Shown here: positions 9,012-17,875 of the stretch, piece by piece
How positions within the stretch are numbered: position 1 is the stretch's first letter
Layout: each line of letters opens with the position of its first letter
From: Actinoplanes sp. NBC_00393
GTDB lineage: Bacteria > Actinomycetota > Actinomycetes > Mycobacteriales > Micromonosporaceae
Direction of reading: 5' to 3'
NCBI RefSeq assembly: GCF_036053395.1
Contig: NZ_CP107942.1
Coordinates: 1,516,501-1,580,500, forward strand
DNA length: 64,000 nucleotides
Made by a program: the position numbers and the translations under genes
The notes under the pieces: model-generated
Databases searched by the model: none
Told to the model about the DNA's origin: nothing
The model's input: only the letters and a program-made list of their open reading frames with translations

Positions 9012-9156
9012 GGTGTTGATCTTGGATGGTCTGCCCATCCGCATAGTTGTCGCATTTCCGGCGGCTGGTGCGACGGACGATGGCTGGGGGCGTTAACTCG
9101 ACATCGATGCCCGTCATCGGGTCCTCCGTTACATCGACGACGCTGGAGGAGGAGAC

Positions 9157-10428
9157 ATGTTCGTTCGTGCTGTGCGCTGGCTGGCCGCGCCGGTCGTGGC
9201 CGGAGCGGTGGCTGCCGCCGGTCTGACCCTGGTGAACCCGCTGAGCCAGGCCGGCGCCGGGGCGCCGGAGAAGGGCCGTCCCGGGGTCCGCAACGTCATC
9301 TTCATCAACGGTGACGGCATGGCGGCCGCCCACCGCGAGGCCGCCCGGCTGTACTACGCCGGGATGGACGGCCAGCTCACCATGGACAAGCTGCCGGTTT
9401 CCGGGCAGCTCACCACCAGCCCCGACGACCCCGAGTCGGCGATCACCGACTCCGCGGCCGGGGCGAGCGCCTGGGCGACCGGCGTGCGGACCTACAACGG
9501 CGCGATCAGCGTCGACACCGACGGCAACCCGCTGCCGATCCTCGGCGCGCAGGCCAAAGCAGCCGGCAAGGCGACCGGGCTGGTCACCACGGCACAGGTG
9601 ACCGACGCCAGCCCGGCGGCGTTCTTCTCGAACTCGGTGGACCGGGCGGCGCAGGACGACATCGCCCGGCAGTACCTGGAGAAGTCGAAACCGGACATCA
9701 TCCTGGGCGGCGGCGAGGACTGGTGGCTGCCCGCCGGGACGCCCGGCGCCTACCCGGACCAGCCGGCCGAGGACCCGACCGAGGGCAGCCGCAGCACCCA
9801 GGGCAACCTGATCGCGCAGGCGCAGGCGGCCGGCTACCAGTACGTGTCGACGCCGGCGCAACTGGCCGCTGCCCGGTCCGGCAAGGTGCTCGGGCTCTTC
9901 GCCAACCAGGAGATGTTCCAGCAGCGGGCCGAAGGGCAGGGCGACATCTACGACCCGGTGGTCAGCCTGGCCACGATGACCCGCGAGGCGCTGAAACGGC
10001 TGTCCGGTGACCGGGACGGCTTCTTCCTGATGGTCGAGGAGGAGGGGGTGGACGAGTTCGCGCACCGCAACAACGGCATCCGCACCCTGCAGACCATGGG
10101 CGAACTGGACAAGGCGGTCGCGGTGGCCAGGGCCTACGCGGCGAACCACCGTGACACCCTGGTCGTGGTGACCGGCGACCACGAGACCGGCGGTCTGGCC
10201 GTGGAGGACGTCGATGCCGAGGACGAGTCCGGCAGCGGCGCCTCGGTGGAGGACGGGCCGTTCGCGGTGCAGGGCAGCTCGTTCCAGTTCGTGATCGACT
10301 GGACGACCACCGGGCACACCGGACAGGACGTGCCGGTGACCGCTTTCGGACCGCTGGCCGAGAGGTTCACGGGCAAGCACCCGAACACGCACGTGTACGA
10401 CGTACTGGAACCGGTTCTGACCCGCTGA
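9157..10428 (+). CDS. Secreted alkaline phosphatase (PhoA family)
   Basis: A 423-aa phosphomonoesterase with an N-terminal signal peptide (about residues 1-32, ending near LSQAGAGA), so it acts outside the cell. Family sites are visible: the metal-binding NVIFINGDGM, the phosphorylated-serine region TDSAAGASAWATG, the metal-ligand segment VVVTGDHETGG and a late TGHTGQDVPVTAFG holding the third histidine ligand. The usual VEGGxIDxAxH loop reads VEEEGVDEFAH here, a substitution at a metal-site loop. A strong RBS (GGAGGAGGAG) precedes the ATG. It lies just right of the inverted-repeat element. Regulation by phosphate starvation is typical of the family, but I could not identify a PHO box. Confidence 0.9.
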   Translation: MFVRAVRWLAAPVVAGAVAAAGLTLVNPLSQAGAGAPEKGRPGVRNVIFINGDGMAAAHREAARLYYAGMDGQLTMDKLPVSGQLTTSPDDPESAITDSAAGASAWATGVRTYNGAISVDTDGNPLPILGAQAKAAGKATGLVTTAQVTDASPAAFFSNSVDRAAQDDIARQYLEKSKPDIILGGGEDWWLPAGTPGAYPDQPAEDPTEGSRSTQGNLIAQAQAAGYQYVSTPAQLAAARSGKVLGLFANQEMFQQRAEGQGDIYDPVVSLATMTREALKRLSGDRDGFFLMVEEEGVDEFAHRNNGIRTLQTMGELDKAVAVARAYAANHRDTLVVVTGDHETGGLAVEDVDAEDESGSGASVEDGPFAVQGSSFQFVIDWTTTGHTGQDVPVTAFGPLAERFTGKHPNTHVYDVLEPVLTR

Positions 10429-10438
10429 CCGGTGACGT

Positions 10439-10466
10439 GGCCCTCCCGGGCCATCCCGGGAGGGCC
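10439..10466 (+). terminator. Strong hairpin after the alkaline phosphatase gene
   Basis: A perfect 12-bp stem (GGCCCTCCCGGG and its complement) with a 4-nt loop starts 10 nt after the stop. It argues against the longer start of the next ORF, which would span it. Confidence 0.7.
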
Positions 10467-10512
10467 GACCGGCCAATGTAGTCGATCACATATTCGCCGT
10501 ACGTTGTCCGCC

Positions 10513-13248
10513 ATGTCGTTGCCGTTCGATCTCTGGGGCCAGCGGGGCTGGGCCGGCATGGACGTGGCCGGCGAATCGCATTACGTCACCTCGATCCGCG
10601 CCCTCTTCGGGTCGGCGCTGCGCGCGGGCGGCTCCGAGATGACGGCCACCGTGCAGCTGCTGCCGGAGGGCACGAACAAGCACGACCGGAACGCGGTCGG
10701 CGTCTGGGCCGGTTCGCGGCAGCTCGGCTACCTGCCACGTCAGGAGGCGGCCCGCTACTCGACCGTGCTGTCCGCGCTGCTGGCCCGGGGATGGACCCCG
10801 CAGGTCTCCGCGCGGCTCTGGGCGGCGGGTTCCGGCCGGGACGTCACCGCGTCGGTGCGGCTCGATCTGGCCGAGCCGCACATGCTCGTGCCGGCCAACC
10901 AGCCGCCCGGCGTCCCGCATTCGCTGTTGCCGGCCGGCGCGGCGATCCAGGTGACCGGCGAGGAGAAACACCTGGACACGCTGGCGCCGTGGCTGCGACC
11001 GGAAGGGGAGTGCTGGGTCCACGCGACCCTGCACGAGGTGACCGAACAGCTGGCGCGCAGCTCACGCACGGTCGTCGAGGTGCGCCTCGACGGGGCCCGG
11101 GTCGGACAGCTCACCCCGAAGATGAGCGGCGACCTGCTGCCGGCGATCCGGCACCTCGCCGCCGGAGATCTCGCGACTGCGGCCCGTGCGGTGGTCAAGG
11201 GCAACAGAATCAAGACCGAGGTCGTTCTGTACGCGGCCCGCGCGCACGACCTGCCGGAGAGCTGGCTCGCGTCGTCCCTGTCCGGTGCCGCACCGGCGCG
11301 CTCCATGCCGGTGACGTCCGCCCCGGTGGTGAACCAACAGGCTGCTGTGCCGGCGGCTTCTCATAGGACGTCGGAGCCTCTGCAGCCGGCCCGCGCGCCG
11401 GTCGCTTCGGCCCGGGCGTCCGTTCCTTCCGCGGCTCCCGCCTCGGTTCATGGCTCGGCTTCGGCGCACGGCTCGGGTTCGGCGCACGGCTCGGCTTCAG
11501 CGCATGGTTCGGCTTCGGCGCCGACCTCAGTTCCGGCTGTCGCCCCGGCTCAAGATTCGGCCCTGACTCCGGCGTCGGCTCCGGCTTCGGCGGCGGTGTC
11601 GGAGCGGGGGAGCGAGACGGCACCGGCGAGGTGGCGATTCCAGGCGCCGCCGAATTGGCCCGCACCGCCGCCGGGGTGGAAGCCGCCGGCCGGGTGGGCG
11701 CCGGATCCGGCGTGGGGGCCGGTGCCGCCCGGATGGCAGTTCTGGGTTTCTGAGACGCCGGCGCCGCCCGTGGTGCCGCAGGTGGACGCAGCGCCGTCCG
11801 GGATGGAGGCCGATCCGGCGCTGCTGGCAGCGCAGGCCTCGCTCATAGCGCAGGCGCCGCTCATAACGCAGGCCCCGCCGGCAGCGCAGGCGTCGGCGGC
11901 AGCGCAGGCGTCGGCGGCAGCGCAGGCGTCGGCGGCAGCGCAGGCGGCGCCGGCTGTTGAGGCGGACGTGCCGTTCTTCGGGGCGCGCGGCAAAGCGCGT
12001 GAACTGGCCGCCGAAGTGACCCGGCTGCGCGCGGAGAACGATCAGTTGCGAGCCGAGATGGAACGGCTCGGCGTGTTCGCCGTTCAGGAGCTCGAGGAGT
12101 ATCGCGGCCGCCTGGACCGGGAGATCACCGAACGCGCAGTCGCCGCCGAGGCGGAGCACGCGAAGTTGCGGGCGCGGCTCGATGAGCTGCGGCAGCAGGT
12201 CGTGGTGACCGAGGAGCGGGTGCTCTTGCAGGAGGCGGGTGTCTACCGGTATCAGCATCCGCTCAGCGATGCGGTCGCCTACCAAGACGCGCTCGCCCAG
12301 CTCCAGGACCAGGTCAAGGCCATGGCGAAGACCGACGGCGGCGCGGTGGCGACCGCGAGCGGCTGGACCGTGAACGGGTCGGAGTCACAGGGGCGCGCCA
12401 TGCTGCGGGACTACTCGAAGTTGATGCTGCGCGCCTACAACGCCGAGGCTGACAACCTGGTGCGGACGTTGAAGCCGTACAAGCTGGAGGCGGCGATCGA
12501 CCGGCTCGGCAAGGTGGCCGCGACCATCGCCCGGCTGGGCCGGACGATGGACATTCGGATCACTGAGGATTACCACCGGTTGCGCGTACGCGAACTGGGG
12601 TTGACCGCTGATTTTCAGGAGAAGCTGGCCGAGGAGAAGGAGCGCGACCGCGAGGAGAAGGCCCGGCTGCGGGAGGAGCGGCGGATCCAGCAGGAGATCG
12701 AACGGGAGCGGGCCCGGCTGGACAAGGAGCGTCAGCATTACGCGAACGCCCTGGCCACGCTGCAGGCGAACGGTGACGCCCAGGGGGCCGCGCAGTTGCA
12801 GGAGCGGCTGGCGCAGATCGACACCGCGATCCAGGATGTCGACTACCGGGCGGCGAATGTTCGGGCCGGGTACGTCTACGTCATCTCGAATCTCGGCGCG
12901 TTCGGCGAGAACATGATCAAGGTGGGGATGACCCGGCGGCTCGATCCGATGGACCGGGTGCGGGAGCTCGGGGACGCTTCGGTTCCGTTCACGTTCGACG
13001 TACACGCGCTGTTCTTCTCGGACGACGCCGCCGGGATCGAGGCGCAGATGCACGCCCGGCTGGCGGATCGGCGGGTCAACCTGGTGAATCAGCGGCGCGA
13101 GTTCTTCTATGCGACGCCGGCCGAGGCCAAGCAACATCTGATGGAGCTGACCGGCAGCCTGCTGCAGTACGAGGAGGTCCCCGAGGCGCTGGAGTACCGG
13201 CAGAGCCGAGGCGGCGCCGCCCTGACCGGCGGCGCCGCCTCCTACTAG
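10513..13248 (+). CDS. HIRAN-coiled coil-DUF4041-T5orf172 multidomain protein
   Basis: A 911-aa cytoplasmic protein. In order: a HIRAN-like domain (about 15-110; WAGMDVAGESHYV, NKHDRNAVGVW, LGYLPRQEA), which in other proteins recognises DNA ends or stalled forks; an unknown segment with HIRAN-like pattern (about 145-240); a Ser/Ala/His low-complexity stretch of 18-bp repeats (about 275-370); a Trp/Pro motif (NWPAPPPGWKPP, near 380); an Ala/Gln repeat (about 430-480); coiled coil from about 495; a DUF4041-like region (about 575-760) with a highly charged helix; and a C-terminal T5orf172/MUG113 domain related to GIY-YIG nucleases (GYVYVISN from residue 786, then MIKVGMTRR). DUF4041 with T5orf172 is often phage or plasmid linked. 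The ATG at 10513 is preferred because the 5' extension covers a terminator. Function is inferred from domains only. Confidence 0.75.
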   Translation: MSLPFDLWGQRGWAGMDVAGESHYVTSIRALFGSALRAGGSEMTATVQLLPEGTNKHDRNAVGVWAGSRQLGYLPRQEAARYSTVLSALLARGWTPQVSARLWAAGSGRDVTASVRLDLAEPHMLVPANQPPGVPHSLLPAGAAIQVTGEEKHLDTLAPWLRPEGECWVHATLHEVTEQLARSSRTVVEVRLDGARVGQLTPKMSGDLLPAIRHLAAGDLATAARAVVKGNRIKTEVVLYAARAHDLPESWLASSLSGAAPARSMPVTSAPVVNQQAAVPAASHRTSEPLQPARAPVASARASVPSAAPASVHGSASAHGSGSAHGSASAHGSASAPTSVPAVAPAQDSALTPASAPASAAVSERGSETAPARWRFQAPPNWPAPPPGWKPPAGWAPDPAWGPVPPGWQFWVSETPAPPVVPQVDAAPSGMEADPALLAAQASLIAQAPLITQAPPAAQASAAAQASAAAQASAAAQAAPAVEADVPFFGARGKARELAAEVTRLRAENDQLRAEMERLGVFAVQELEEYRGRLDREITERAVAAEAEHAKLRARLDELRQQVVVTEERVLLQEAGVYRYQHPLSDAVAYQDALAQLQDQVKAMAKTDGGAVATASGWTVNGSESQGRAMLRDYSKLMLRAYNAEADNLVRTLKPYKLEAAIDRLGKVAATIARLGRTMDIRITEDYHRLRVRELGLTADFQEKLAEEKERDREEKARLREERRIQQEIERERARLDKERQHYANALATLQANGDAQGAAQLQERLAQIDTAIQDVDYRAANVRAGYVYVISNLGAFGENMIKVGMTRRLDPMDRVRELGDASVPFTFDVHALFFSDDAAGIEAQMHARLADRRVNLVNQRREFFYATPAEAKQHLMELTGSLLQYEEVPEALEYRQSRGGAALTGGAASY
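11880..11948. repeat. 18-bp in-frame tandem repeats in the HIRAN/T5orf172 gene
   Basis: Three to four copies of an 18-bp unit (GCAGCGCAGGCGTCGGCG) encode repeated AAQASA. A related 18-bp array at about 11458-11521 encodes GSASAH repeats. Both keep the frame and likely vary in copy number. Confidence 0.7.
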
Positions 13249-13255
13249 GAAAGAC

Positions 13256-14830
13256 TCAGCTGGCGTACGTCTCGAACTCGGCGACCTGCGGCGTGCCGGA
13301 GGCGCTGCTGATCCGGAAGGTGATCTTCGTCAGCGAGGTGGCCGAGAAGCTGATCACCTTGGCGCCGCTGCCGGAGGCCAGCACCGTGCTGCCGTTGAGA
13401 ACCTGCCAGTTGCCGATCCGGCCGGTCGCGCCGGACGCCTCCCGGATGTTGATCTTCGACACCGTCTTGGCCGAGCTCCACTTGATCGAGATGTCGCCGG
13501 TGGTGCCGCTCGGCGACCAGTAGGTGCTCAGGTTGCCGTCCTTGACGTTGCCGTAGCTGGTGCCGCTGGCCTTGCTGGACCCGTCAGCGCCGGCGCCGAT
13601 GCTCAGGTTGGTCCCGGTCGGCTGCGACGGGGCCGGCGACGAGGGCGCGGGCGAGGACGGCGCGGGCGAGGACGGCGGCGGCGAGGAGGGCGGGTTCGAC
13701 GTCGGGCCGGTGGTCACCGAGCAGCTCCCGGTCGAGACCTGCAGGCCCTTGTTCGCGCCGGCGGTCTGGCTCACGATGTTCGGCACGCAGGACGCGTTGT
13801 CGAGCGTGTACGAGTACGGCACGCTCACCGTCGTCGTGGAGGTCAGGTTCGGCCCGGCCGGCTTGTTGTCGGTGCCCGGCGCCGACCAGGTCACGTTGTC
13901 CAGGATGTTGCCGCTGACCTGCCAGTACCCGGCCTGGTCGGTGTAGAACGTGCCGAGGACGTCCTTCGAGTCCTCGAAGTAGTTGTTGTCCACCTTGGCC
14001 TTCGCCCCGGCCCGCGAGTTGATCCCGGACTCGTGCAGCGAGACGTAGTGGTTGTTGTAGATGTGCGCGACACCGCCGCGCAGCAACGGCGTACGCGAAT
14101 CGATGTTCTCGTATTTGTTGTGGTGGAACGTGATGTTCCCGCTGCCGGTGTCGGTCTCGCTGGAGCCGATCAGGCCGCCGCGCCCGGAGTTGCGCAGGAT
14201 GCTGTAGGACAGCGTCACGTACTCGACGTCGTTCTTCATGTCGAACAGGCCGTCGAAGCCCTCCGACTCACCACCCGACGCTTCGAGCGTGACGTGGTCC
14301 ACCCACACGTTGCGGACCGTGCTCTCCATGCCGATCGCGTCACCGCCGTTCGAGGTCGGCGAACCCGACTTCTTCACGTTCTTCACGGTCACGTTCTGGA
14401 TGATGATGTTGCTCGAGTCGCGGATGTGGATGCCCAGCTGGTCGAAGACCGCCCCGCCGCCGACACCGACGATGGTGACGTTGCTGATCTGCTTGAGCTC
14501 GATCAGGCCGGCCGCGGTGTTGCAGCTGTCGCCGGAGACCTTGGCGGTGTTGCCGTGGTTGATCGTGCCCTCGACCTCGATGATGATCGGGGTGCTGCTG
14601 CTGGCCCGGGTGCACAGGGCGGTGTGGATCGCGGTGCCGGTGGTGGCCCGGACCCGGGTGCCGCCGGCGCCGCCGGTGGTCCCGCCGTTGGCGGTCGCGA
14701 AGCCGGTGACGCCGCCTACCGCCGCTGATGCCTGTTGCGTCGGCAGCGTGACGGCGATCGCGCCTGCGGCCGCCGCGGTGGCGGTGGCCGCCAGCGCCGC
14801 GCGAAGTCGCAGTTTGGACGGTCGTTTCAT
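13256..14830 (-). CDS. Secreted pectate lyase (PL1) with C-terminal carbohydrate-binding-like domain
   Basis: A 524-aa exported polysaccharide lyase that cleaves polygalacturonate by beta-elimination. It has a signal peptide (about 1-37, ending TQQASA), a right-handed beta-helix PL1 domain (about 38-365), a Ser/Pro linker of repeated APSSP, and a C-terminal beta-sandwich resembling F5/8-type-C/CBM modules (about 390-524; STYWSPSGTTGDISIKW). Lyase marks include the vWiDH motif (NVWVDHVTLEASG), the Ca-site segment EGFDGLFDMKND and FHHNKYENIDSRTPLLRGG. I chose the ATG at 14830 because the signal peptide begins there. It is convergent with the HIRAN gene, with 7 bp between stops. A LacI-type palindrome lies about 90 bp upstream, so induction by plant sugars is plausible. 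Confidence 0.9.
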   Translation of the reverse strand: MKRPSKLRLRAALAATATAAAAGAIAVTLPTQQASAAVGGVTGFATANGGTTGGAGGTRVRATTGTAIHTALCTRASSSTPIIIEVEGTINHGNTAKVSGDSCNTAAGLIELKQISNVTIVGVGGGAVFDQLGIHIRDSSNIIIQNVTVKNVKKSGSPTSNGGDAIGMESTVRNVWVDHVTLEASGGESEGFDGLFDMKNDVEYVTLSYSILRNSGRGGLIGSSETDTGSGNITFHHNKYENIDSRTPLLRGGVAHIYNNHYVSLHESGINSRAGAKAKVDNNYFEDSKDVLGTFYTDQAGYWQVSGNILDNVTWSAPGTDNKPAGPNLTSTTTVSVPYSYTLDNASCVPNIVSQTAGANKGLQVSTGSCSVTTGPTSNPPSSPPPSSPAPSSPAPSSPAPSQPTGTNLSIGAGADGSSKASGTSYGNVKDGNLSTYWSPSGTTGDISIKWSSAKTVSKINIREASGATGRIGNWQVLNGSTVLASGSGAKVISFSATSLTKITFRISSASGTPQVAEFETYAS

Positions 14831-14914
14831 TCTCGTCTCACCTGTCCTGGGTCGGGGACGTGCGTCATTGACGGCGGTGTATGGGGATGCCGCCGCTGCA
14901 AGCCTCTGAGCACT

Positions 14915-14928
14915 GGGTAAGCGCTTTC
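14915..14928. promoter_or_regulatory. LacI-type palindrome upstream of the pectate lyase gene
   Basis: GGTAAGCGCTTTCC is a near-perfect palindrome around AAGCGCTT, of the kind bound by LacI-family sugar repressors. It lies about 90 bp upstream of the pectate lyase ATG. The same AGCGCTTTCC half occurs at 27326-27335. Confidence 0.4.
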
Positions 14929-15041
14929 CTGGCGAGAATAGGCAGCCTTTGACGAGCCTGACAAGGGCCGGAAACACCGATGACGCAAATCGATTCCTCA
15001 ACCCGTTTTTGCTGTCATTTGCAGTGACGGTGTGTAACGGA

Positions 15042-15830
15042 TCACACCAGATCGGCCGCGTTGACGCGGGCCGGCCGCGGAGGCGGCGGCGGAATCGGAT
15101 CCCGGGGGGCGGCCGCGCCCGGCGGCACGCTGAGCGTGGCGGACCGGGCCCGGACGGCCTTGCCGCGCCCGGCCGAGCGGACCTCGAGCTCGCAGTGCCG
15201 CAACCGGCCGCGCCCCTGGCCGAGCCCGTGCCAGCGGCGGGCCGTCACCTCGATGGTGAGCTCGGCGCCCGGCCAGGCCCGGGTCGGGATCAGGACCGCG
15301 CCGCGCTGCCGGGCCCGCGAGGAGAGCGACCGCGCCAGCCCTTCCGGGACGTCGGCGGGCGGGGCCACGACGACCAGGTCGATGCCGTCGAGGAGGGTGC
15401 CGATGACCGTGGGCCAATCCGGGCCGGGGTCGGGCACCAGGGCGAGCCGCTCGATCGGCACCCCGTAGTCCTGCCCCGCGGCGAGCACCCCGAACGACGG
15501 CATGCCGACCACGCACGCCCAGCCGCCGTTGTCGCGCATGGCGCCGGCCAGCAGGAGCATCAGCAGCGAGGTGGAGCCGACCGCGGCGACGGTGGCGCCT
15601 TTGCGCAGCCCGCCGGGCCAGGGGAGCAGCGGCAGCAGGGCGGGGTCGGCGGGCAGGATCTGCGAGACGTCCGGCGCGAGCTCGGCCTCGTCGGCGGTCT
15701 GCACGGCGTGCGCGAGGGCGGCGGTGTTGTCCCGCTGCTGCGCGGTGGCGTTGACACGTTGCAGGGCGTCGAGAGCGTCGGCCACGCCGTTGATGCGGCC
15801 GTCGCCGGTCCAAGCCTGCCGTGTGCCCAT
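15042..15830 (-). CDS. ImuA-like RecA-fold protein (SOS mutagenesis cassette type)
   Basis: A 262-aa protein of the actinobacterial family normally encoded directly upstream of imuB (a Y-family polymerase homologue), where it helps DnaE2-dependent translesion mutagenesis. The RecA-like core is recognisable (AAVGSTSLLMLLLAGA, then ERLALVPDPGPDW and GIDLVVVAPP), but the P-loop position reads GSTS without the catalytic lysine, so ATP use is doubtful. The tail is Pro/Arg-rich. A GGGGGAC ribosome site precedes the ATG. A LexA-type box lies about 70 bp upstream. What follows downstream is a pectate lyase, not imuB, so the gene is orphaned here. Family assignment is from pattern memory. Confidence 0.7.
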   Translation of the reverse strand: MGTRQAWTGDGRINGVADALDALQRVNATAQQRDNTAALAHAVQTADEAELAPDVSQILPADPALLPLLPWPGGLRKGATVAAVGSTSLLMLLLAGAMRDNGGWACVVGMPSFGVLAAGQDYGVPIERLALVPDPGPDWPTVIGTLLDGIDLVVVAPPADVPEGLARSLSSRARQRGAVLIPTRAWPGAELTIEVTARRWHGLGQGRGRLRHCELEVRSAGRGKAVRARSATLSVPPGAAAPRDPIPPPPPRPARVNAADLV

Positions 15831-15898
15831 GCGCGGTCCCCCGAGGTGCGTGCCGCAGGGGAAGGTGCGGCGACGGTGCTTCTCCGAACAAACTGCTC

Positions 15899-15914
15899 TC
15901 GAACAAATGTTCTA
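15899..15914. promoter_or_regulatory. LexA-type SOS box
   Basis: TCGAACAAATGTTCTA matches the actinobacterial SOS consensus TCGAAC-N4-GTTCGA at all but the last arm positions. It lies about 70 bp upstream of the ImuA-like gene and 58 bp upstream of the divergent oxidoreductase start. Confidence 0.7.
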
Positions 15915-15971
15915 AGGCGCAGCCTAGCGCAACTATGAGAGGCTCGGTAACACTTCACGGAGGTGAGTCCG

Positions 15972-16928
15972 TTGCGCATCGGAATCCTCGGCGCCGCCCG
16001 GATCGCTGACCAGGCCATCGTCACCCCGGCCCAGGTGCTCGGGCACGAGCTGGTGGCCATCGCCGCCCGTGACCGCGCGCGGGCCGAGGAGTATGCCGCG
16101 AAACACGGCATCGCCCGGGTGCACGAGACGTATGCCGAGGTGATCGCCGACCCCGGCATCGACATGATCTACAACCCGCTGGTCAACTCGCTGCACGCCG
16201 AGTGGAACATCGCCGCCCTGCGCGCCGGCAAGCACGTGCTCAGCGAGAAGCCGCTGAGCAGCAACGCAGCGGAAACTCGCAGGGTACGAGCAGTTGCGCG
16301 CGAATCCAGCGGCCGGCTCGTCGAGGCCTTCCACTACCGGCACCACCCGGTGAACCTGCGCCTGCGTGACCTGGTCACCTCGGGCGCGCTGGGCGAGATC
16401 CGCTCGGTGGACCTGGTGCTGGCGATCCCGGCGCCGCCGCCCACCGACCCGCGCTGGTCGCTCGAGCTGGCCGGCGGCGCGACCATGGATCTGGGCTGTT
16501 ACGTGCTGGACGCGGCCCGCACCCTGGGCGACTGGATCGGCGCCGAGGCGCGGATCACCGGCGTGGACGTCACGCTCTGGGCGCCCGAGGTGGATTCGGC
16601 GATGCAGGTGGAGTTCGCGTACGACGGCGGGGTGACCGGCCGCGGCCGGTGGGACATGGCCGCCGACGATCTGACGATGACCTGGACGGTGACCGGCACC
16701 GCGGGAACGGCCGTCTCGCAGTCCTTCGCCATCCCGCACTTCGACAACCGGATCACGGTGACCCGCGCCGGCCGGACCGAAGACGAGGTGCTCGGCGACC
16801 AGACGTCGTACACGTACCAGCTGGCCCGCTTCGCCGAGAACCCGCCGGACGAGCTGGACGGATCGGTGGCCACCGCCGAGCTGATGGACGAGTGCTACCG
16901 CCGGGCCGGGCTCACCCCGCGAGGCTGA
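15972..16928 (+). CDS. Gfo/Idh/MocA family NAD(P)-dependent oxidoreductase
   Basis: A 318-aa dehydrogenase of the glucose-fructose oxidoreductase/inositol dehydrogenase family. An N-terminal Rossmann domain (RIGILGAARIAD) is followed by the signature EKP (GKHVLSEKPLSSNA) with the catalytic-lysine region, and then the C-terminal alpha/beta domain (GGATMDLGCYVLDAAR). The substrate, probably a sugar or polyol, is not evident. GGAGG at 15959-15963 is 8 nt from the TTG at 15972, so I prefer that start to the GTG at 15963, which would sit on the RBS itself. The last 17 nt overlap the convergent hydrolase gene. It shares its promoter region with the ImuA-like gene and its SOS box. Confidence 0.85.
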   Translation: MRIGILGAARIADQAIVTPAQVLGHELVAIAARDRARAEEYAAKHGIARVHETYAEVIADPGIDMIYNPLVNSLHAEWNIAALRAGKHVLSEKPLSSNAAETRRVRAVARESSGRLVEAFHYRHHPVNLRLRDLVTSGALGEIRSVDLVLAIPAPPPTDPRWSLELAGGATMDLGCYVLDAARTLGDWIGAEARITGVDVTLWAPEVDSAMQVEFAYDGGVTGRGRWDMAADDLTMTWTVTGTAGTAVSQSFAIPHFDNRITVTRAGRTEDEVLGDQTSYTYQLARFAENPPDELDGSVATAELMDECYRRAGLTPRG

Positions 16929-17817
16929 GCACCTCCCGGACCGCGTCGGCGAACGCCTCCGGCGCCTCCTGCGGCAGATTGTGCCCGGCGCCGGTGACCT
17001 GATGGTGGCGGCGCGGGCCGGTGAACCGGTCCGCGGTCGGGCTGCCATCGGTGGCGGGGAAGTTCCCGTCGGCTGTGCCGTCGAGCGTCACCGCCGGCAC
17101 CGGGACCGACGGCAGGAGCGCGAGCTGCGCTTCGGCGCGGGCATGGCCGGGCGCGCCGGCCGCCTGTCCGAGCCGATGGCGGTACGAGTGAACGACCACC
17201 TCCACCCAGTCGGGGTTGTCGAACGCCGCCACCGCCCGGTCGAGGTCAGCCGTCCCGAACGCCCATTTCGGGGAGTTGCGCCGCCAGATCACCTCGGCGA
17301 TCCCGCGCCGGTCCGCGGTCAGCCCGGCGCGTCCCCGCTCGGTCAGGAAGTAGAAGAAGTACCAGAAGCCGGCCTCCAGGTCGGGCCGCAGCGGCCGCAT
17401 CGCCGCGCTGATGTCCTGGATGAGGTAGCTGTTGACGGAGACGATCCTGGTCACCCGTTCCGGGTGCAGCGCCGCGGCCACGCACGCCGCCCGGCCGCCC
17501 CAGTCGTACCCGGCGAGGACTGCGCGGGGAATGCCGAGGGCGTCCAGGAGCGCGATGGCGTCGGCGCCGAGGGCGGCCTGCTGGCCGGACCGGACGGTGT
17601 CCGCGCTGCGGAACCGGGTCGGGCCGTGCCCGCGCAGGTAGGGCACGATCACCCGGTGCCCGGATCCGGCGAGCAGCGGCGCCACCTCGGCGTAGCTGTG
17701 GATGTCGTAGGGAAAGCCGTGCAGCAGGACCACCGGCGGCCCGTCGGCCGGGCCGGTCTCGTGGTAGGCCACGTCGAGTTCGGCCGTGCTGACCTGCCTG
17801 GTCGGCAGTCGTGTCAT
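16912..17817 (-). CDS. Alpha/beta hydrolase, epoxide hydrolase/dehalogenase-like
   Basis: A 301-aa alpha/beta-fold hydrolase. The oxyanion-hole segment is VVLLHGFP. The nucleophile elbow reads GYDWGG, with aspartate as nucleophile; this places it with epoxide hydrolases and haloalkane dehalogenases rather than serine esterases. A late DGTADG/GAGHNLPQE segment carries the acid and histidine. The ATG at 17817 has a GGAAGGA ribosome site. It is the third gene of a leftward hydrolase trio beginning at 19561 under an ECF41-type promoter, though the 58-nt gap before it leaves room for a separate start. Confidence 0.83.
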   Translation of the reverse strand: MTRLPTRQVSTAELDVAYHETGPADGPPVVLLHGFPYDIHSYAEVAPLLAGSGHRVIVPYLRGHGPTRFRSADTVRSGQQAALGADAIALLDALGIPRAVLAGYDWGGRAACVAAALHPERVTRIVSVNSYLIQDISAAMRPLRPDLEAGFWYFFYFLTERGRAGLTADRRGIAEVIWRRNSPKWAFGTADLDRAVAAFDNPDWVEVVVHSYRHRLGQAAGAPGHARAEAQLALLPSVPVPAVTLDGTADGNFPATDGSPTADRFTGPRRHHQVTGAGHNLPQEAPEAFADAVREVLSLAG

Positions 17818-17875
17818 CGCGGGTCCTTCCGGGGTGGGCCGGTGGTGCGGCCCGGCGGCCGCACCACCGGGCGGA

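Noticed and set aside
10432..10512. Upstream start for the HIRAN/T5orf172 gene
   Set aside because: It would translate through a perfect 12-bp terminator hairpin of the phosphatase gene.
14831..15041. Remnant of imuB between the ImuA-like gene and the pectate lyase gene
   Set aside because: Only 211 bp, lower GC and promoter-like; no Y-polymerase motifs in any frame.
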